Origin: Nannocystaceae bacterium
GTDB lineage: Bacteria; Myxococcota_A; Polyangia; Nannocystales; Nannocystaceae
Assembly: GCA_016763875.1 (NCBI GenBank)
Contig: JAESSZ010000454.1
Span: 1-5,081, forward strand
Length of the DNA stretch: 5,081 bases
Reading direction: 5' to 3'
Position numbers and translations under genes: made by a program. This document shows, piece after piece, positions 1 through 5,081 of the stretch. Every line of letters begins with the position of its first letter. Positions within the stretch are counted from its first letter, which is position 1. Under the pieces are notes generated by a model. That model worked only from the letters and a program-made list of their open reading frames with translations, was not told where the DNA came from and made no database searches.

Positions 1-81
1 ACGGACTCCGCTCGGCGCACCGCCAATGACGGTTCGTCCCGAGCGCACGGCGTCCTTGTCCTGTTCGCCGTCCTCGCTCAC
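1..81 (-). CDS. N-terminal fragment of an unrecognised protein (partial, runs off left edge)
   Basis: The reverse strand stays open from a GTG at 81-79 to base 1, giving 27 codons without a stop. An in-frame TAA lies 15 bases upstream of the GTG with no other start codon between, so this GTG is the only early start available; the next is codon 12. The residues begin (M)SEDGEQDKD, a charged acidic leader, and go on to RTVIGGAP, which reads like the disordered N-terminus of a cytoplasmic protein. There is no signal peptide or membrane segment in the visible part, and no clear Shine-Dalgarno site. It is divergent from the acyltransferase, with about 50 bp between starts. The function cannot be told from 27 residues. 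The call rests on an open frame at the edge with sensible composition, so it could still be chance. Confidence 0.45.
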   Translation of the reverse strand, partial: MSEDGEQDKDAVRSGRTVIGGAPSGVR

Positions 82-131
82 GCCGACACAATGTTACCGC
101 GTTATGCTGCGCACCAACCGTGTCACCGTCG

Positions 132-1643
132 ATGCCCGAGACATACCGTTGGATTCGGCAAGTGCTCCGCTTCATCGTGGGAGCATTCTTCCGCGAGATC
201 AATGTGACGGGTCTCGAGTCGATCCCGCAGAAAGCCGGCACGTGCGGACTGCTCGTTTCCTGGCATCCCAATGGCCTGGTGGATCCTGGGCTCATCGTCA
301 CGCAGTTTCCTCATCACGTCGTTTTTGGAGCAAGACATGGGCTCTTTCGTTACCCCGTGCTTGGTCGAGTGATGCGACGGATGGGGACCGTGCCCATCTA
401 CCGCGCGATCGATCTTGGGCGTAGCGATCCGGACGCACGACGGGCGGCCAACAAGAAAAGCCTCGAAGCTCTCGCGACACGCGTATCGGAGGGCTCCTTT
501 AGTGCGCTTTTCCCCGAAGGTGTTTCGCACGACGAGCCCAGCCTGCAGGAACTCCGTAGCGGCGCTGCACGCCTCTACTACCGCGCACGTCAGCTTGCCG
601 AGGCGCATGGTCGGGCCCCAGTGATCATTCCTGTTGGCCTCCACTACGACAAGAAGCAGTCGTTTCGGTCCAATGTGCTCGTGGGTTTTCATGAACCCAT
701 GGCGCTCCCTGAGTCGTTGGATGTCACGCCTCCAATTGACGAGGACCCAGAGGTCTCTTCAAAACGATGTGCCGCGCTCACACGACACATCGAAGACACG
801 CTGCGCGACGTTGTGCACGCCACGGACGACTGGCCGCTGCATCACCTGCTGCAGCGACTGCGCCGACTCATCCGGGCGGAGCGCGCGCGGCGGGCGGACG
901 CGGACCCTGGCAAGACGACAATCGGCGAGCGTGTGCTTGGGTTCGCTCGTGTCCGGGCGGGTTACTACGCGGTTCTGGAGCAGCATCCGGAGAAGGTCGC
1001 GGCGCTTCGGACCAGACTCAAGGCCTACGACGGCGACCTGCGGTCGCTTGGCTTGGAGGACTACGACCTGGACCGCAACCCGCGCTTGGGCACGCGGTGG
1101 TTGGCGGTTCTCACCGCGTTGCAGTTCGCGGTCGTTTTCTTCGTGCTGCCGCCAATCGTGCTCCTCGGATGGTTGGTAAACCTGCCGCCCGCGCTGCTGC
1201 TGCTCGGCGTGGCGCGTGTCGCTTCCCGTCAGAAGAAAGACGTGGCGACCGTCAAACTGCTGTTTGGTGCGATGCTGTATCCGGCAACGTGGCTGGCGGT
1301 CGGCGTCGGCGCTGCGTTTGCCCACGCCGCACTCCACGAGGTGTACCCCGGACTTCCCGACGCGCCCGTGCTCGCGGGCGTCACCACCGGGTTGCTCAGC
1401 GCCGTCGGTGGCATGTTCGCTCTGCGCTACACGCGGCTCGTTCAAGAGGCGGTTCGTGCGATTCGAGTGCGACTCACACGGCGGCGCAGTTGGCTGTCGA
1501 TCGCGCACTTGCGGGTTGAGCGAGGGGGTATTCACGACGATGCCGTCGCAATGGTCGAGCACATTACGCTGCCCGGTGCGCTGCTCGACGACGGCAGGCT
1601 CGTGACCGGGGTCGATCTGAGCGACGACGATGACGACGCATGA
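132..1643 (+). CDS. PlsC-type glycerolipid acyltransferase with C-terminal membrane domain
   Basis: Probable acyl transferase acting on glycerol-3-phosphate or a lysophospholipid at the inner membrane, in phospholipid synthesis. From the ATG the protein has 503 residues. Visible motifs run in PlsC order: WHPNGLVDP with H45 and D51 (block I), GTVPIYR at 85-91 (block II, glycerophosphate-binding Arg), FPEGVSH at 127-133 (block III) and VIIPVGLHY at 164-172 (block IV). The His-Asp pair is H-x5-D, as in HPN-type relatives of yeast Gpt2/Sct1, rather than the usual H-x4-D. After a charged linker (about 235-320), hydrophobic segments lie near 323-347, 351-364, 376-401 and 412-433, and the C-terminus is acidic (DLSDDDDDA). 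This is about twice the length of a minimal PlsC and fits the long membrane-embedded subgroup. An in-frame GTG at 120 would add four residues. Neither start has a clear ribosome site; I prefer the ATG because MPETYRW gives a natural N-terminus. Acceptor specificity cannot be read from sequence. Confidence 0.88.
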   Translation: MPETYRWIRQVLRFIVGAFFREINVTGLESIPQKAGTCGLLVSWHPNGLVDPGLIVTQFPHHVVFGARHGLFRYPVLGRVMRRMGTVPIYRAIDLGRSDPDARRAANKKSLEALATRVSEGSFSALFPEGVSHDEPSLQELRSGAARLYYRARQLAEAHGRAPVIIPVGLHYDKKQSFRSNVLVGFHEPMALPESLDVTPPIDEDPEVSSKRCAALTRHIEDTLRDVVHATDDWPLHHLLQRLRRLIRAERARRADADPGKTTIGERVLGFARVRAGYYAVLEQHPEKVAALRTRLKAYDGDLRSLGLEDYDLDRNPRLGTRWLAVLTALQFAVVFFVLPPIVLLGWLVNLPPALLLLGVARVASRQKKDVATVKLLFGAMLYPATWLAVGVGAAFAHAALHEVYPGLPDAPVLAGVTTGLLSAVGGMFALRYTRLVQEAVRAIRVRLTRRRSWLSIAHLRVERGGIHDDAVAMVEHITLPGALLDDGRLVTGVDLSDDDDDA

Positions 1644-1655
1644 ACGCTGGCGAAG

Positions 1656-2612
1656 TCACCGACTGCCAGCCGCGAGCCCGCGGACTATTTCGCGGGCACC
1701 GTGCTGCGTTTGCAGATGGTTGCCCCAGCGTGCGCTCGCTGCAGAACGAGCGAGGTCTGCGATCTCCGGATCACCGAGAATTGCCCGGATCGCCTGTGTC
1801 GCCTCCTGGGGTCGGTCGTCGGCGTGACGGGCAATCGCGTTCATCACGTCGATGTAGCTCTGCCAGACCGCGGGCAGGACGAATGGTGCGAGCCACCACG
1901 GTTCTTGCGCTGGTTCGTTGATCAGGCGCGACTTGTCCGCCCGGCGTTGCGCGGCCGGATGTAGCGTTGTTGGGGTTCCGCTGACAAAGCTCGGGACGAA
2001 CACCGCCAGTTCGCCGAGTAGGGCTTCTCGGCGCACGGCGGATGAAATGGGTGCAGCGTCGCTGAGCGCGGCGAGGAGCCTTGTTCTGGCGTCTCGGCGG
2101 GCGGTTGAGCCGAGCTGAGCTACCGCGTCGCGGCAGACGGGGGCGATTCGAATCACTAGGGTCGATGATGCGCTGGCGGTCTGGATCGCCGCGACATGCG
2201 AGATGTCCCGCCATAACTCGACAATGCCCAGGCACGCGTCGACCGCCCGCTGTGGTGCGTGACCTTCCTCGAGCATGATCCGTGCTCGTAGCGCGACGGC
2301 GGTGACGGCCCGTGCGAGCGGCCACCACTGGAGGTCTTGCCACCGCGAAGCATCTCCGATGTGCTGGGCGCCGCGGGCCGCGACAAGGGCGTCGAGCTCT
2401 GGGGCGAGCTCAACGATCATCGCGCGGCAAGGCAGTGGCAGCGTCGCCAAAGGTGCGTGTCCATCGCGCACAGACGCGCACTGTGTAAACACGTCTTTCT
2501 CCTCACGGATGTCCCACGCGAGGAGTTCGACCGCGAGGACCGGGTAGATAGCCTCTAGCCGGTCTGCGACGGTGCCAGTCGCGGGGTCATTGACCAACCG
2601 TGTGACCACCAT
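1656..2612 (-). CDS. Unrecognised mainly helical protein; probable main body of a frameshifted membrane-anchored gene
   Basis: A 318-residue frame from ATG 2612 to TGA 1656. I do not recognise a domain. Its composition is Ala/Arg/Leu-rich and looks mostly alpha-helical, with few cysteines and no signal peptide of its own. A tryptophan-rich hydrophobic patch (PWWLAPFVLPAVWQSY, residues 238-253) is the most distinctive stretch. The ATG has no Shine-Dalgarno sequence and lies just after a run of four C's. The neighbouring frame (2770-2555) supplies a membrane anchor and stays coding-like up to that same run. One extra base there would join both into a single 371-residue protein with a short cytoplasmic N-terminus, one membrane helix and a large extracytoplasmic helical domain. 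That single-gene reading is my preferred one. The alternative is two overlapping genes with translational coupling. The gene converges on the acyltransferase, with 12 bp between the stop codons. Confidence 0.72.
   Translation of the reverse strand: MVVTRLVNDPATGTVADRLEAIYPVLAVELLAWDIREEKDVFTQCASVRDGHAPLATLPLPCRAMIVELAPELDALVAARGAQHIGDASRWQDLQWWPLARAVTAVALRARIMLEEGHAPQRAVDACLGIVELWRDISHVAAIQTASASSTLVIRIAPVCRDAVAQLGSTARRDARTRLLAALSDAAPISSAVRREALLGELAVFVPSFVSGTPTTLHPAAQRRADKSRLINEPAQEPWWLAPFVLPAVWQSYIDVMNAIARHADDRPQEATQAIRAILGDPEIADLARSAASARWGNHLQTQHGAREIVRGLAAGSR
1676..1697. terminator. GC-rich hairpin at the convergent junction, possible terminator
   Basis: A perfect 7-bp stem, GCCCGCG at 1676-1682 and CGCGGGC at 1691-1697, encloses the eight-base loop GACTATTT. 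It begins 32 bases past the acyltransferase stop and lies within the last codons of the convergent gene (its residues 306-312). It could end transcription from the plus strand, but no U-run follows on that strand, so it is not a canonical intrinsic terminator. Confidence 0.3.
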
Positions 2613-2770
2613 CGGGGTCCGAGCAGCTCAAATGAGCGTTCAGCCAACTCGGTTTGCATCGCATCGAGGCGATGACGCGCGGACCTCCACAACAGGGCCG
2701 CGATAGCGAGCGTGACGAGCAGAGCACCCCAGACAAGCGCGCGCCGAGACACGAGCCGCTCGCTAAGCAC
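2555..2770 (-). CDS. N-terminal membrane-anchor fragment, probably the start of the gene continuing at 2612
   Basis: A 71-codon frame from GTG 2770 to TAG 2555; an in-frame TAG nine bases upstream of the GTG limits the start, and a second GTG at 2752 is possible. Residues 11-28 (ALVWGALLVTLAIAALLW) form one clear membrane helix after the basic leader SERLVSRR, which predicts an N-in anchor. A charged amphipathic stretch (RSARHRLDAMQTELAERSFELL) follows. Up to Gly51 the residues look natural. Past the C run at 2614-2617 the frame turns into Trp/Ser/Pro-rich sequence typical of a wrong frame, while the 318-residue frame begins to look coding. I therefore read residues 1-52 as the true N-terminus of the downstream protein and the last 19 or so as out of frame. 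It could instead be a small independent membrane protein overlapping the next gene by 58 bases. Confidence 0.55.
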   Translation of the reverse strand: MLSERLVSRRALVWGALLVTLAIAALLWRSARHRLDAMQTELAERSFELLGPRWWSHGWSMTPRLAPSQTG

Positions 2771-2789
2771 GCCCTGACTCTACCATCGG

Positions 2790-2803
2790 GGGGCCGCTGC
2801 CCC
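2790..2803. other. Short GC hairpin between the lipoprotein and the anchored-protein gene
   Basis: GGGGC (2790-2794) and GCCCC (2799-2803) can pair around CGCT. The hairpin lies in the 77-bp gap between the lipoprotein stop (2848) and the next start on the same strand (2770). It might attenuate or end the lipoprotein transcript, but the stem is only five pairs and no T-run follows. In DNA this GC-rich such a stem is easily found by chance. Confidence 0.2.
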
Positions 2804-2847
2804 GACGACACATCGCCGCTGACTAGGCGCGGCCCGCGGTACGGGAC

Positions 2848-3705
2848 CTAAGCTGCGCTGCACGCTTGTTGGGCGATGCCGGAGTAGCAGGCATCGGAGG
2901 CCTCGATGTCGAGATCGTCGGTCTCGCCCGCGAGCTCGCAACAGACCGCCTTCACGAACTGACCGTCGACCGGATTGTGGCAGATGCCACCCGAGTTGGG
3001 GGTCGAGCCGCTGGGGCACTCGTCGGAGAGAACTGCGTCAAGGTTGCAGGACTCCGGAACGCTGGCGGTGCGCGAGATTTCCTCGGCGCAGGCATCGACG
3101 CAGCACGCGTCGAACGTGAACTGACCGTTGCCCGCGCGGCATGCGAAGTCGCGGGTACCACCGTCGATGGCGACCCAGTCCGCGCCGCCGCAGTTGGCCT
3201 GCGTCAGCTTGAAGTTGCGGTGGCAGCAGATCTCTTCTTCGAAGGTGCCGTCCCCGTTACGGCATGTTCCCGCGTCGTCGAACTGAGCACTCGTGTCGCA
3301 CAGCGGCGCGCAGCAGGCGGTGGGGACAAACTCGCCGAATCCGTCGTGGTCCGCGACATCGTTCGCGCAGCGTTTGTCGCTGGCGTCAGAGGTGTTGGTG
3401 AAGCGAACCTGTGAAGGGCAGCCCGAGATGTCCTCGATCAGCGCCATCTCTTCCTCGCAACATGCCTTAGCCGCGAAGCGCCCCGTGCTGGCGTTGTGGC
3501 AGTTGGAAAAGACGTGGTTGTTGACGTCGTTGGCGGCGTGCGTGACGAACACCTCGGCGGGGCACGACAGCGCGTCACCGTCGGCGTCCACCGTGTCTGC
3601 CTTGCCTCCCACGGATGCGTCGCCGTCGCGACCAGCAGAGTCGGTGCCGTCATCGCAGGCGGGGACGAGGAAGAGGACGATGGCGGGGAGGAGGCGCTTG
3701 AACAT
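2848..3705 (-). CDS. Cysteine-rich repeat lipoprotein, function unknown
   Basis: A 285-residue protein beginning MFKRLLPAIVLFLVPAC: a basic n-region, a hydrophobic core and a lipobox-like VPAC with Cys17 as the likely lipidated residue. Pro at -2 is unusual for a lipobox. A low-complexity Asp/Gly linker follows (about 18-46, including GGKADTVD), as in surface lipoproteins of myxobacteria. The mature part has 24 further cysteines, an even number that suggests a disulfide-bonded fold outside the cytoplasm. Five repeats share C-x(4-10)-G-x-F-x4-CC, at residues 69-83, 113-132, 148-161, 189-202 and 242-256; examples are CRNGDGTFEEEICC and CRAGNGQFTFDACC. Each is followed by a spacer carrying further single cysteines. 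I chose ATG 3705 over upstream in-frame starts because it gives a complete signal peptide and has AGGA eight bases upstream. No enzyme motif is seen; a binding, adhesive or structural surface role is inference. It is divergent from the reductase. Confidence 0.82.
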   Translation of the reverse strand: MFKRLLPAIVLFLVPACDDGTDSAGRDGDASVGGKADTVDADGDALSCPAEVFVTHAANDVNNHVFSNCHNASTGRFAAKACCEEEMALIEDISGCPSQVRFTNTSDASDKRCANDVADHDGFGEFVPTACCAPLCDTSAQFDDAGTCRNGDGTFEEEICCHRNFKLTQANCGGADWVAIDGGTRDFACRAGNGQFTFDACCVDACAEEISRTASVPESCNLDAVLSDECPSGSTPNSGGICHNPVDGQFVKAVCCELAGETDDLDIEASDACYSGIAQQACSAA

Positions 3706-3713
3706 GGCTAGGT

Positions 3714-3717
3714 TCCT
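3714..3717 (-). promoter_or_regulatory. Shine-Dalgarno site of the cysteine-rich lipoprotein
   Basis: On the minus strand the sequence reads CAGGAACCTAGCC followed by ATG, placing AGGA eight bases before the start codon at 3705. This is the clearest ribosome-binding site in the window. It fixes the lipoprotein start at MFKRLL rather than at codons further upstream in the same open frame. Confidence 0.7.
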
Positions 3718-3752
3718 GAGTAGGGAGTCGCAGCAGACTTGCTCACCTGTAC

Positions 3753-3878
3753 GTGCAACACATAGGCCGCCCCGAAACACACGTAAGTGGTTGTTTTTAC
3801 GTAAGTCGAGCATTGCGCGATCGCGTGGCGACGCAACAAAAGTTGCACAAAAGCAATCAGTAGCAGTGTCTGTGCAAC
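3753..3878. repeat. Three copies of GTGCAAC in the divergent control region
   Basis: GTGCAAC occurs at 3753-3759 and 3872-3878 on the plus strand and inverted (GTTGCAC) at 3842-3848. The last two form a perfect 8-base inverted pair, GTTGCACA at 3842-3849 and TGTGCAAC at 3871-3878, with 21 bases between. A fourth GCAAC core at 3833-3837 pairs with GTTGC at 3842-3846 around AAAA. By eye I find no other copy of the 7-mer in the window. The placement between divergent starts suggests operator half-sites for a regulator of the lipoprotein and/or the reductase; that role is inference. Confidence 0.5.
3781..3806. repeat. Direct repeat ACGTAAGT x2, candidate regulator site
   Basis: ACGTAAGT is present at 3781-3788 and again at 3799-3806, exactly 18 bases start to start, separated by GGTTGTTTTT. 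The second copy lies in the palindrome TTACGTAA (3797-3804). The stretch is AT-rich against a GC-rich background and lies about 75-100 bp upstream of the lipoprotein start. Spacing and position fit a tandem activator or repressor site, but no regulator is identified and chance is possible. Confidence 0.4.
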
Positions 3879-3916
3879 GACTGGCGAGTGAAACGGGGCT
3901 GGGCCAAGCTGCGGCC

Positions 3917-4966
3917 GTGTCCAATCGAGCGATCCAGCAAGGCGACCTCGTCTGCGTCACCGGAGCGTCCGGGTACATCGGTAGCCACACCGTCGAAGCG
4001 CTTCTGCGGGCGGGCTATCGGGTTCGCGGCACCGTCCGGGACGCCAACGCGAGTGCCAAGACGGCGCACCTCAGCAAGATCGCGGATGACTGTGGCGGCA
4101 GCCTCGAACTGGTCAGCGCTGACCTCACCGAGCCAGGGGCGTTCGATGCGGCCGTCGCCGACTGTCCCTACGTCTGCCACGTCGCCTCGAGCGTGCGCCT
4201 CACGGCCGACGACCCTCAGAAGCAGATCGTCGACGTCGCTCTCAACGGCACCAAGAACGTGCTCGCTTCGATCGACCGCGCCGCCTGTGCACGTCGCGTC
4301 GTGGTGACGTCGTCCATCGCGGCAGTCGTCGACGAGGAAAAGCCGCTTGCACACGTGTTCGACGAGAAGGACTGGAACGAAAGCGCGACGCTCAAGCAGT
4401 CGCCCTACCCATTGTCCAAGACTCTGGCCGAGCGCGCAGCGTGGAAACACGTCGAGACCCTCGGCGACGACGCATCCTACGATCTCGTCACGATCAACCC
4501 CACACTTGTGCTCGGTCCTCTGCTGGCGGAAGTGCATGGTCGCTCGAGCCCCGCGCTGCTCAAGGATCTGCTGAGCGGCAAGTTCCCGGCGACGCCAGAC
4601 TTTCGTTTCGGCGTGGTCGACGTTCGCGAGGTGGCCGCGGCCCACGTGCGCGCCCTTGAGGTCGAGGATGCGGCGGGGCGATACATCTTGAACAATCGCA
4701 ATGCCGCGCTCACCGAGATGGCGGGCATGCTTCGTTCGGCGTTCCCGGACCGCAAGACACCCAAGCGCACGATGCCGAACTTCTTGATGTACGGGGTCGC
4801 GCTGTTCGACAAGCGCATCTCGTTCGGGTTCCTCAAGCGCAGCCTCTCCATCGTGCGGCGCATTGACGCCCACAAGTCTCGAGACCAACTAGGGATCGAC
4901 TACCGCTCGATCGAGTCGACCGTGCGTGACACGGGCCAGAGCCTCGTTGATCTCGGTCTGGCCTGA
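3917..4966 (+). CDS. NAD(P)-dependent reductase, extended SDR, dihydroflavonol-4-reductase/aldehyde-reductase group
   Basis: A cytoplasmic oxidoreductase of 349 residues, likely reducing a ketone or aldehyde, or acting as a 3-beta-hydroxysteroid-type dehydrogenase. The N-terminal Rossmann motif TGASGYIG is at residues 15-22. Arg41 in GTVRD at the end of strand 2 favours NADPH. ADLTEP (68-73) matches the adenine-side Asp-Leu, followed by HVAS (88-91). The catalytic set is VVVTSS (128-133) with Y164-P-L-S-K168 (YxxxK). NPTLVLGP (194-201) and VDVREVAAAH (234-243) are hallmarks of the extended, DFR-like group, and the length is normal for it. Start choice: GTG 3917 gives MSNRAIQQGDLVCVTG, placing the glycine motif at the usual distance. 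GTG 3866 or 3872 would add 15-17 residues but would lie over the inverted repeat. No clear Shine-Dalgarno site precedes any of them. It converges on the gene at the right edge, 15 bp apart. The substrate cannot be told from sequence. Confidence 0.88.
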   Translation: MSNRAIQQGDLVCVTGASGYIGSHTVEALLRAGYRVRGTVRDANASAKTAHLSKIADDCGGSLELVSADLTEPGAFDAAVADCPYVCHVASSVRLTADDPQKQIVDVALNGTKNVLASIDRAACARRVVVTSSIAAVVDEEKPLAHVFDEKDWNESATLKQSPYPLSKTLAERAAWKHVETLGDDASYDLVTINPTLVLGPLLAEVHGRSSPALLKDLLSGKFPATPDFRFGVVDVREVAAAHVRALEVEDAAGRYILNNRNAALTEMAGMLRSAFPDRKTPKRTMPNFLMYGVALFDKRISFGFLKRSLSIVRRIDAHKSRDQLGIDYRSIESTVRDTGQSLVDLGLA

Positions 4967-4981
4967 CCTCGTACGCCTGGC

Positions 4982-5081
4982 CTACTTGGGCACTGCGGCG
5001 GCAGGTTCAGGCGCCGACACTGGCTCGGGTGCTGGCTCGGGTGCGGGTGTCGCCTCGGGCGCTGGTGCTGGCGCGACCGCT
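4982..5081 (-). CDS. C-terminal fragment of a protein with a Pro/Ala/Glu-rich tail (partial, runs off right edge)
   Basis: On the minus strand the frame from base 5080 to a TAG at 4984-4982 encodes 32 residues, almost all Ala, Pro and Glu (for example APEPAPEPVSAPEP), ending AAAVPK. Such tails are common as disordered linkers or C-terminal extensions in envelope or regulatory proteins of high-GC bacteria. The tail is too low in complexity to name the protein. The stop falls 15 bp past the convergent reductase stop, which suits tightly packed gene ends. A plus-strand reading of the same bases would be Gly/Ser/Ala-rich without an obvious start, so I prefer the minus strand. Confidence 0.6.
   Translation of the reverse strand, partial: AVAPAPAPEATPAPEPAPEPVSAPEPAAAVPK
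5022..5045. repeat. 12-bp tandem repeat within the Pro/Ala/Glu tail
   Basis: GGCTCGGGTGCT at 5022-5033 is followed directly by GGCTCGGGTGCG at 5034-5045, differing only in the last base. A degenerate further copy lies around 5052-5063. Read on the minus strand the unit encodes the tetrapeptide A-P-E-P, so the repeat reflects expansion of the low-complexity tail and could vary in copy number. Confidence 0.6.

Larger units (their letters stand above)
3706..3916. promoter_or_regulatory. Divergent intergenic control region of lipoprotein and reductase
   Basis: This 211-bp gap separates the lipoprotein start (minus) from the reductase start (plus) and must hold promoters for both. It contains the GTGCAAC and ACGTAAGT repeats, a CGCGATCGCG palindrome (3816-3825) and runs of A or T that are otherwise rare here. 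I could not pick a convincing -35/-10 pair on either strand. The best minus-strand candidate, TTACGT with TATGTG 16 bases on, matches the consensus poorly. Sigma factors with other consensus sequences are common in such organisms. Confidence 0.55.

Noticed and set aside
103..108. TATGCT as a -10 element for the acyltransferase
   Set aside because: Only four of six positions match and no -35-like sequence lies 16-18 bases upstream, so it is not supportable.
26..424. Plus-strand 132-codon frame over the start of the acyltransferase
   Set aside because: It overlaps the PlsC block I region in another frame, has Ser/Arg-rich composition and no recognisable motif.
759..1562. Minus-strand 267-codon frame and plus-strand 250-codon frame within the acyltransferase
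   Set aside because: Both overlap the acyltransferase, which has its motifs and membrane segments in the main frame; their Gln/Arg/Ala-rich translations look like shadows.
3816..3825. CGCGATCGCG palindrome as a specific regulator site
   Set aside because: A single GC-rich palindrome is expected by chance in this base composition; kept only as part of the description of the intergenic region.
3293..3916. Upstream extension of the reductase frame to a 557-residue protein
   Set aside because: The extension runs antisense through the lipoprotein gene, lacks domain-like sequence, and would push the N-terminal Rossmann motif more than 200 residues into the protein.
3706..3990. Upstream extension of the lipoprotein frame adding 95 residues
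   Set aside because: It would bury the signal peptide and lipobox inside the protein, and a good ribosome site precedes the internal ATG at 3705.
3857..4888. Long minus-strand open frame of 343 codons opposite the reductase
   Set aside because: It is antisense to a gene with clear Rossmann and YxxxK motifs; its residues are Arg/His/Val-rich with no recognisable pattern, as expected of a high-GC shadow frame.

Overview
The window is high-GC DNA, packed with genes on both strands and in mixed orientation. I see no mobile element, RNA gene or CRISPR array. The style fits a delta-proteobacterial lineage now placed in Myxococcota, perhaps near Nannocystis/Polyangia. The signs are a cysteine-rich lipoprotein with a 'GGKAD' linker, a large glycerolipid acyltransferase with its own membrane domain, and a Pro/Ala/Glu-rich protein tail. 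This placement is inference from style, not from a marker gene.

Layout, left to right. (1) The left edge holds the first 27 codons of a minus-strand gene that runs off the window. (2) Divergent from it is a plus-strand PlsC-type acyltransferase with C-terminal membrane segments, ending at 1643. (3) Convergent with that, only 12 bp away, is an unrecognised minus-strand protein. Its coding signal is split over two overlapping frames (2770-2555 and 2612-1656): an N-terminal membrane anchor in one and a soluble 318-residue part in the other. This looks like one gene interrupted by a -1 frameshift at a four-C run. (4) Upstream on the same strand is a 285-residue secreted lipoprotein with five cysteine repeats of the form C-x(4-10)-G-x-F-x4-CC. 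(5) A 211-bp divergent intergenic region follows. It is unusually AT-rich for the window and dense in short repeats: three GTGCAAC copies, two ACGTAAGT copies and a CGCGATCGCG palindrome. (6) Next is a plus-strand NADPH-type extended short-chain dehydrogenase of the dihydroflavonol-4-reductase/aldehyde-reductase group. (7) The right edge holds the last 32 codons of a convergent minus-strand gene with a Pro/Ala/Glu-rich tail.

The genes do not form an obvious pathway. Membrane lipid acylation, a surface lipoprotein and a small-molecule reductase are side by side but mostly in opposite orientations. The lipoprotein and reductase share the repeat-rich divergent control region and may be co-regulated. 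The gaps between genes are all shorter than 300 bp. I did not find a clear undescribed multi-gene system. The points most worth a second look are the cysteine-repeat lipoprotein, the repeat-rich control region and the split membrane-anchored gene.
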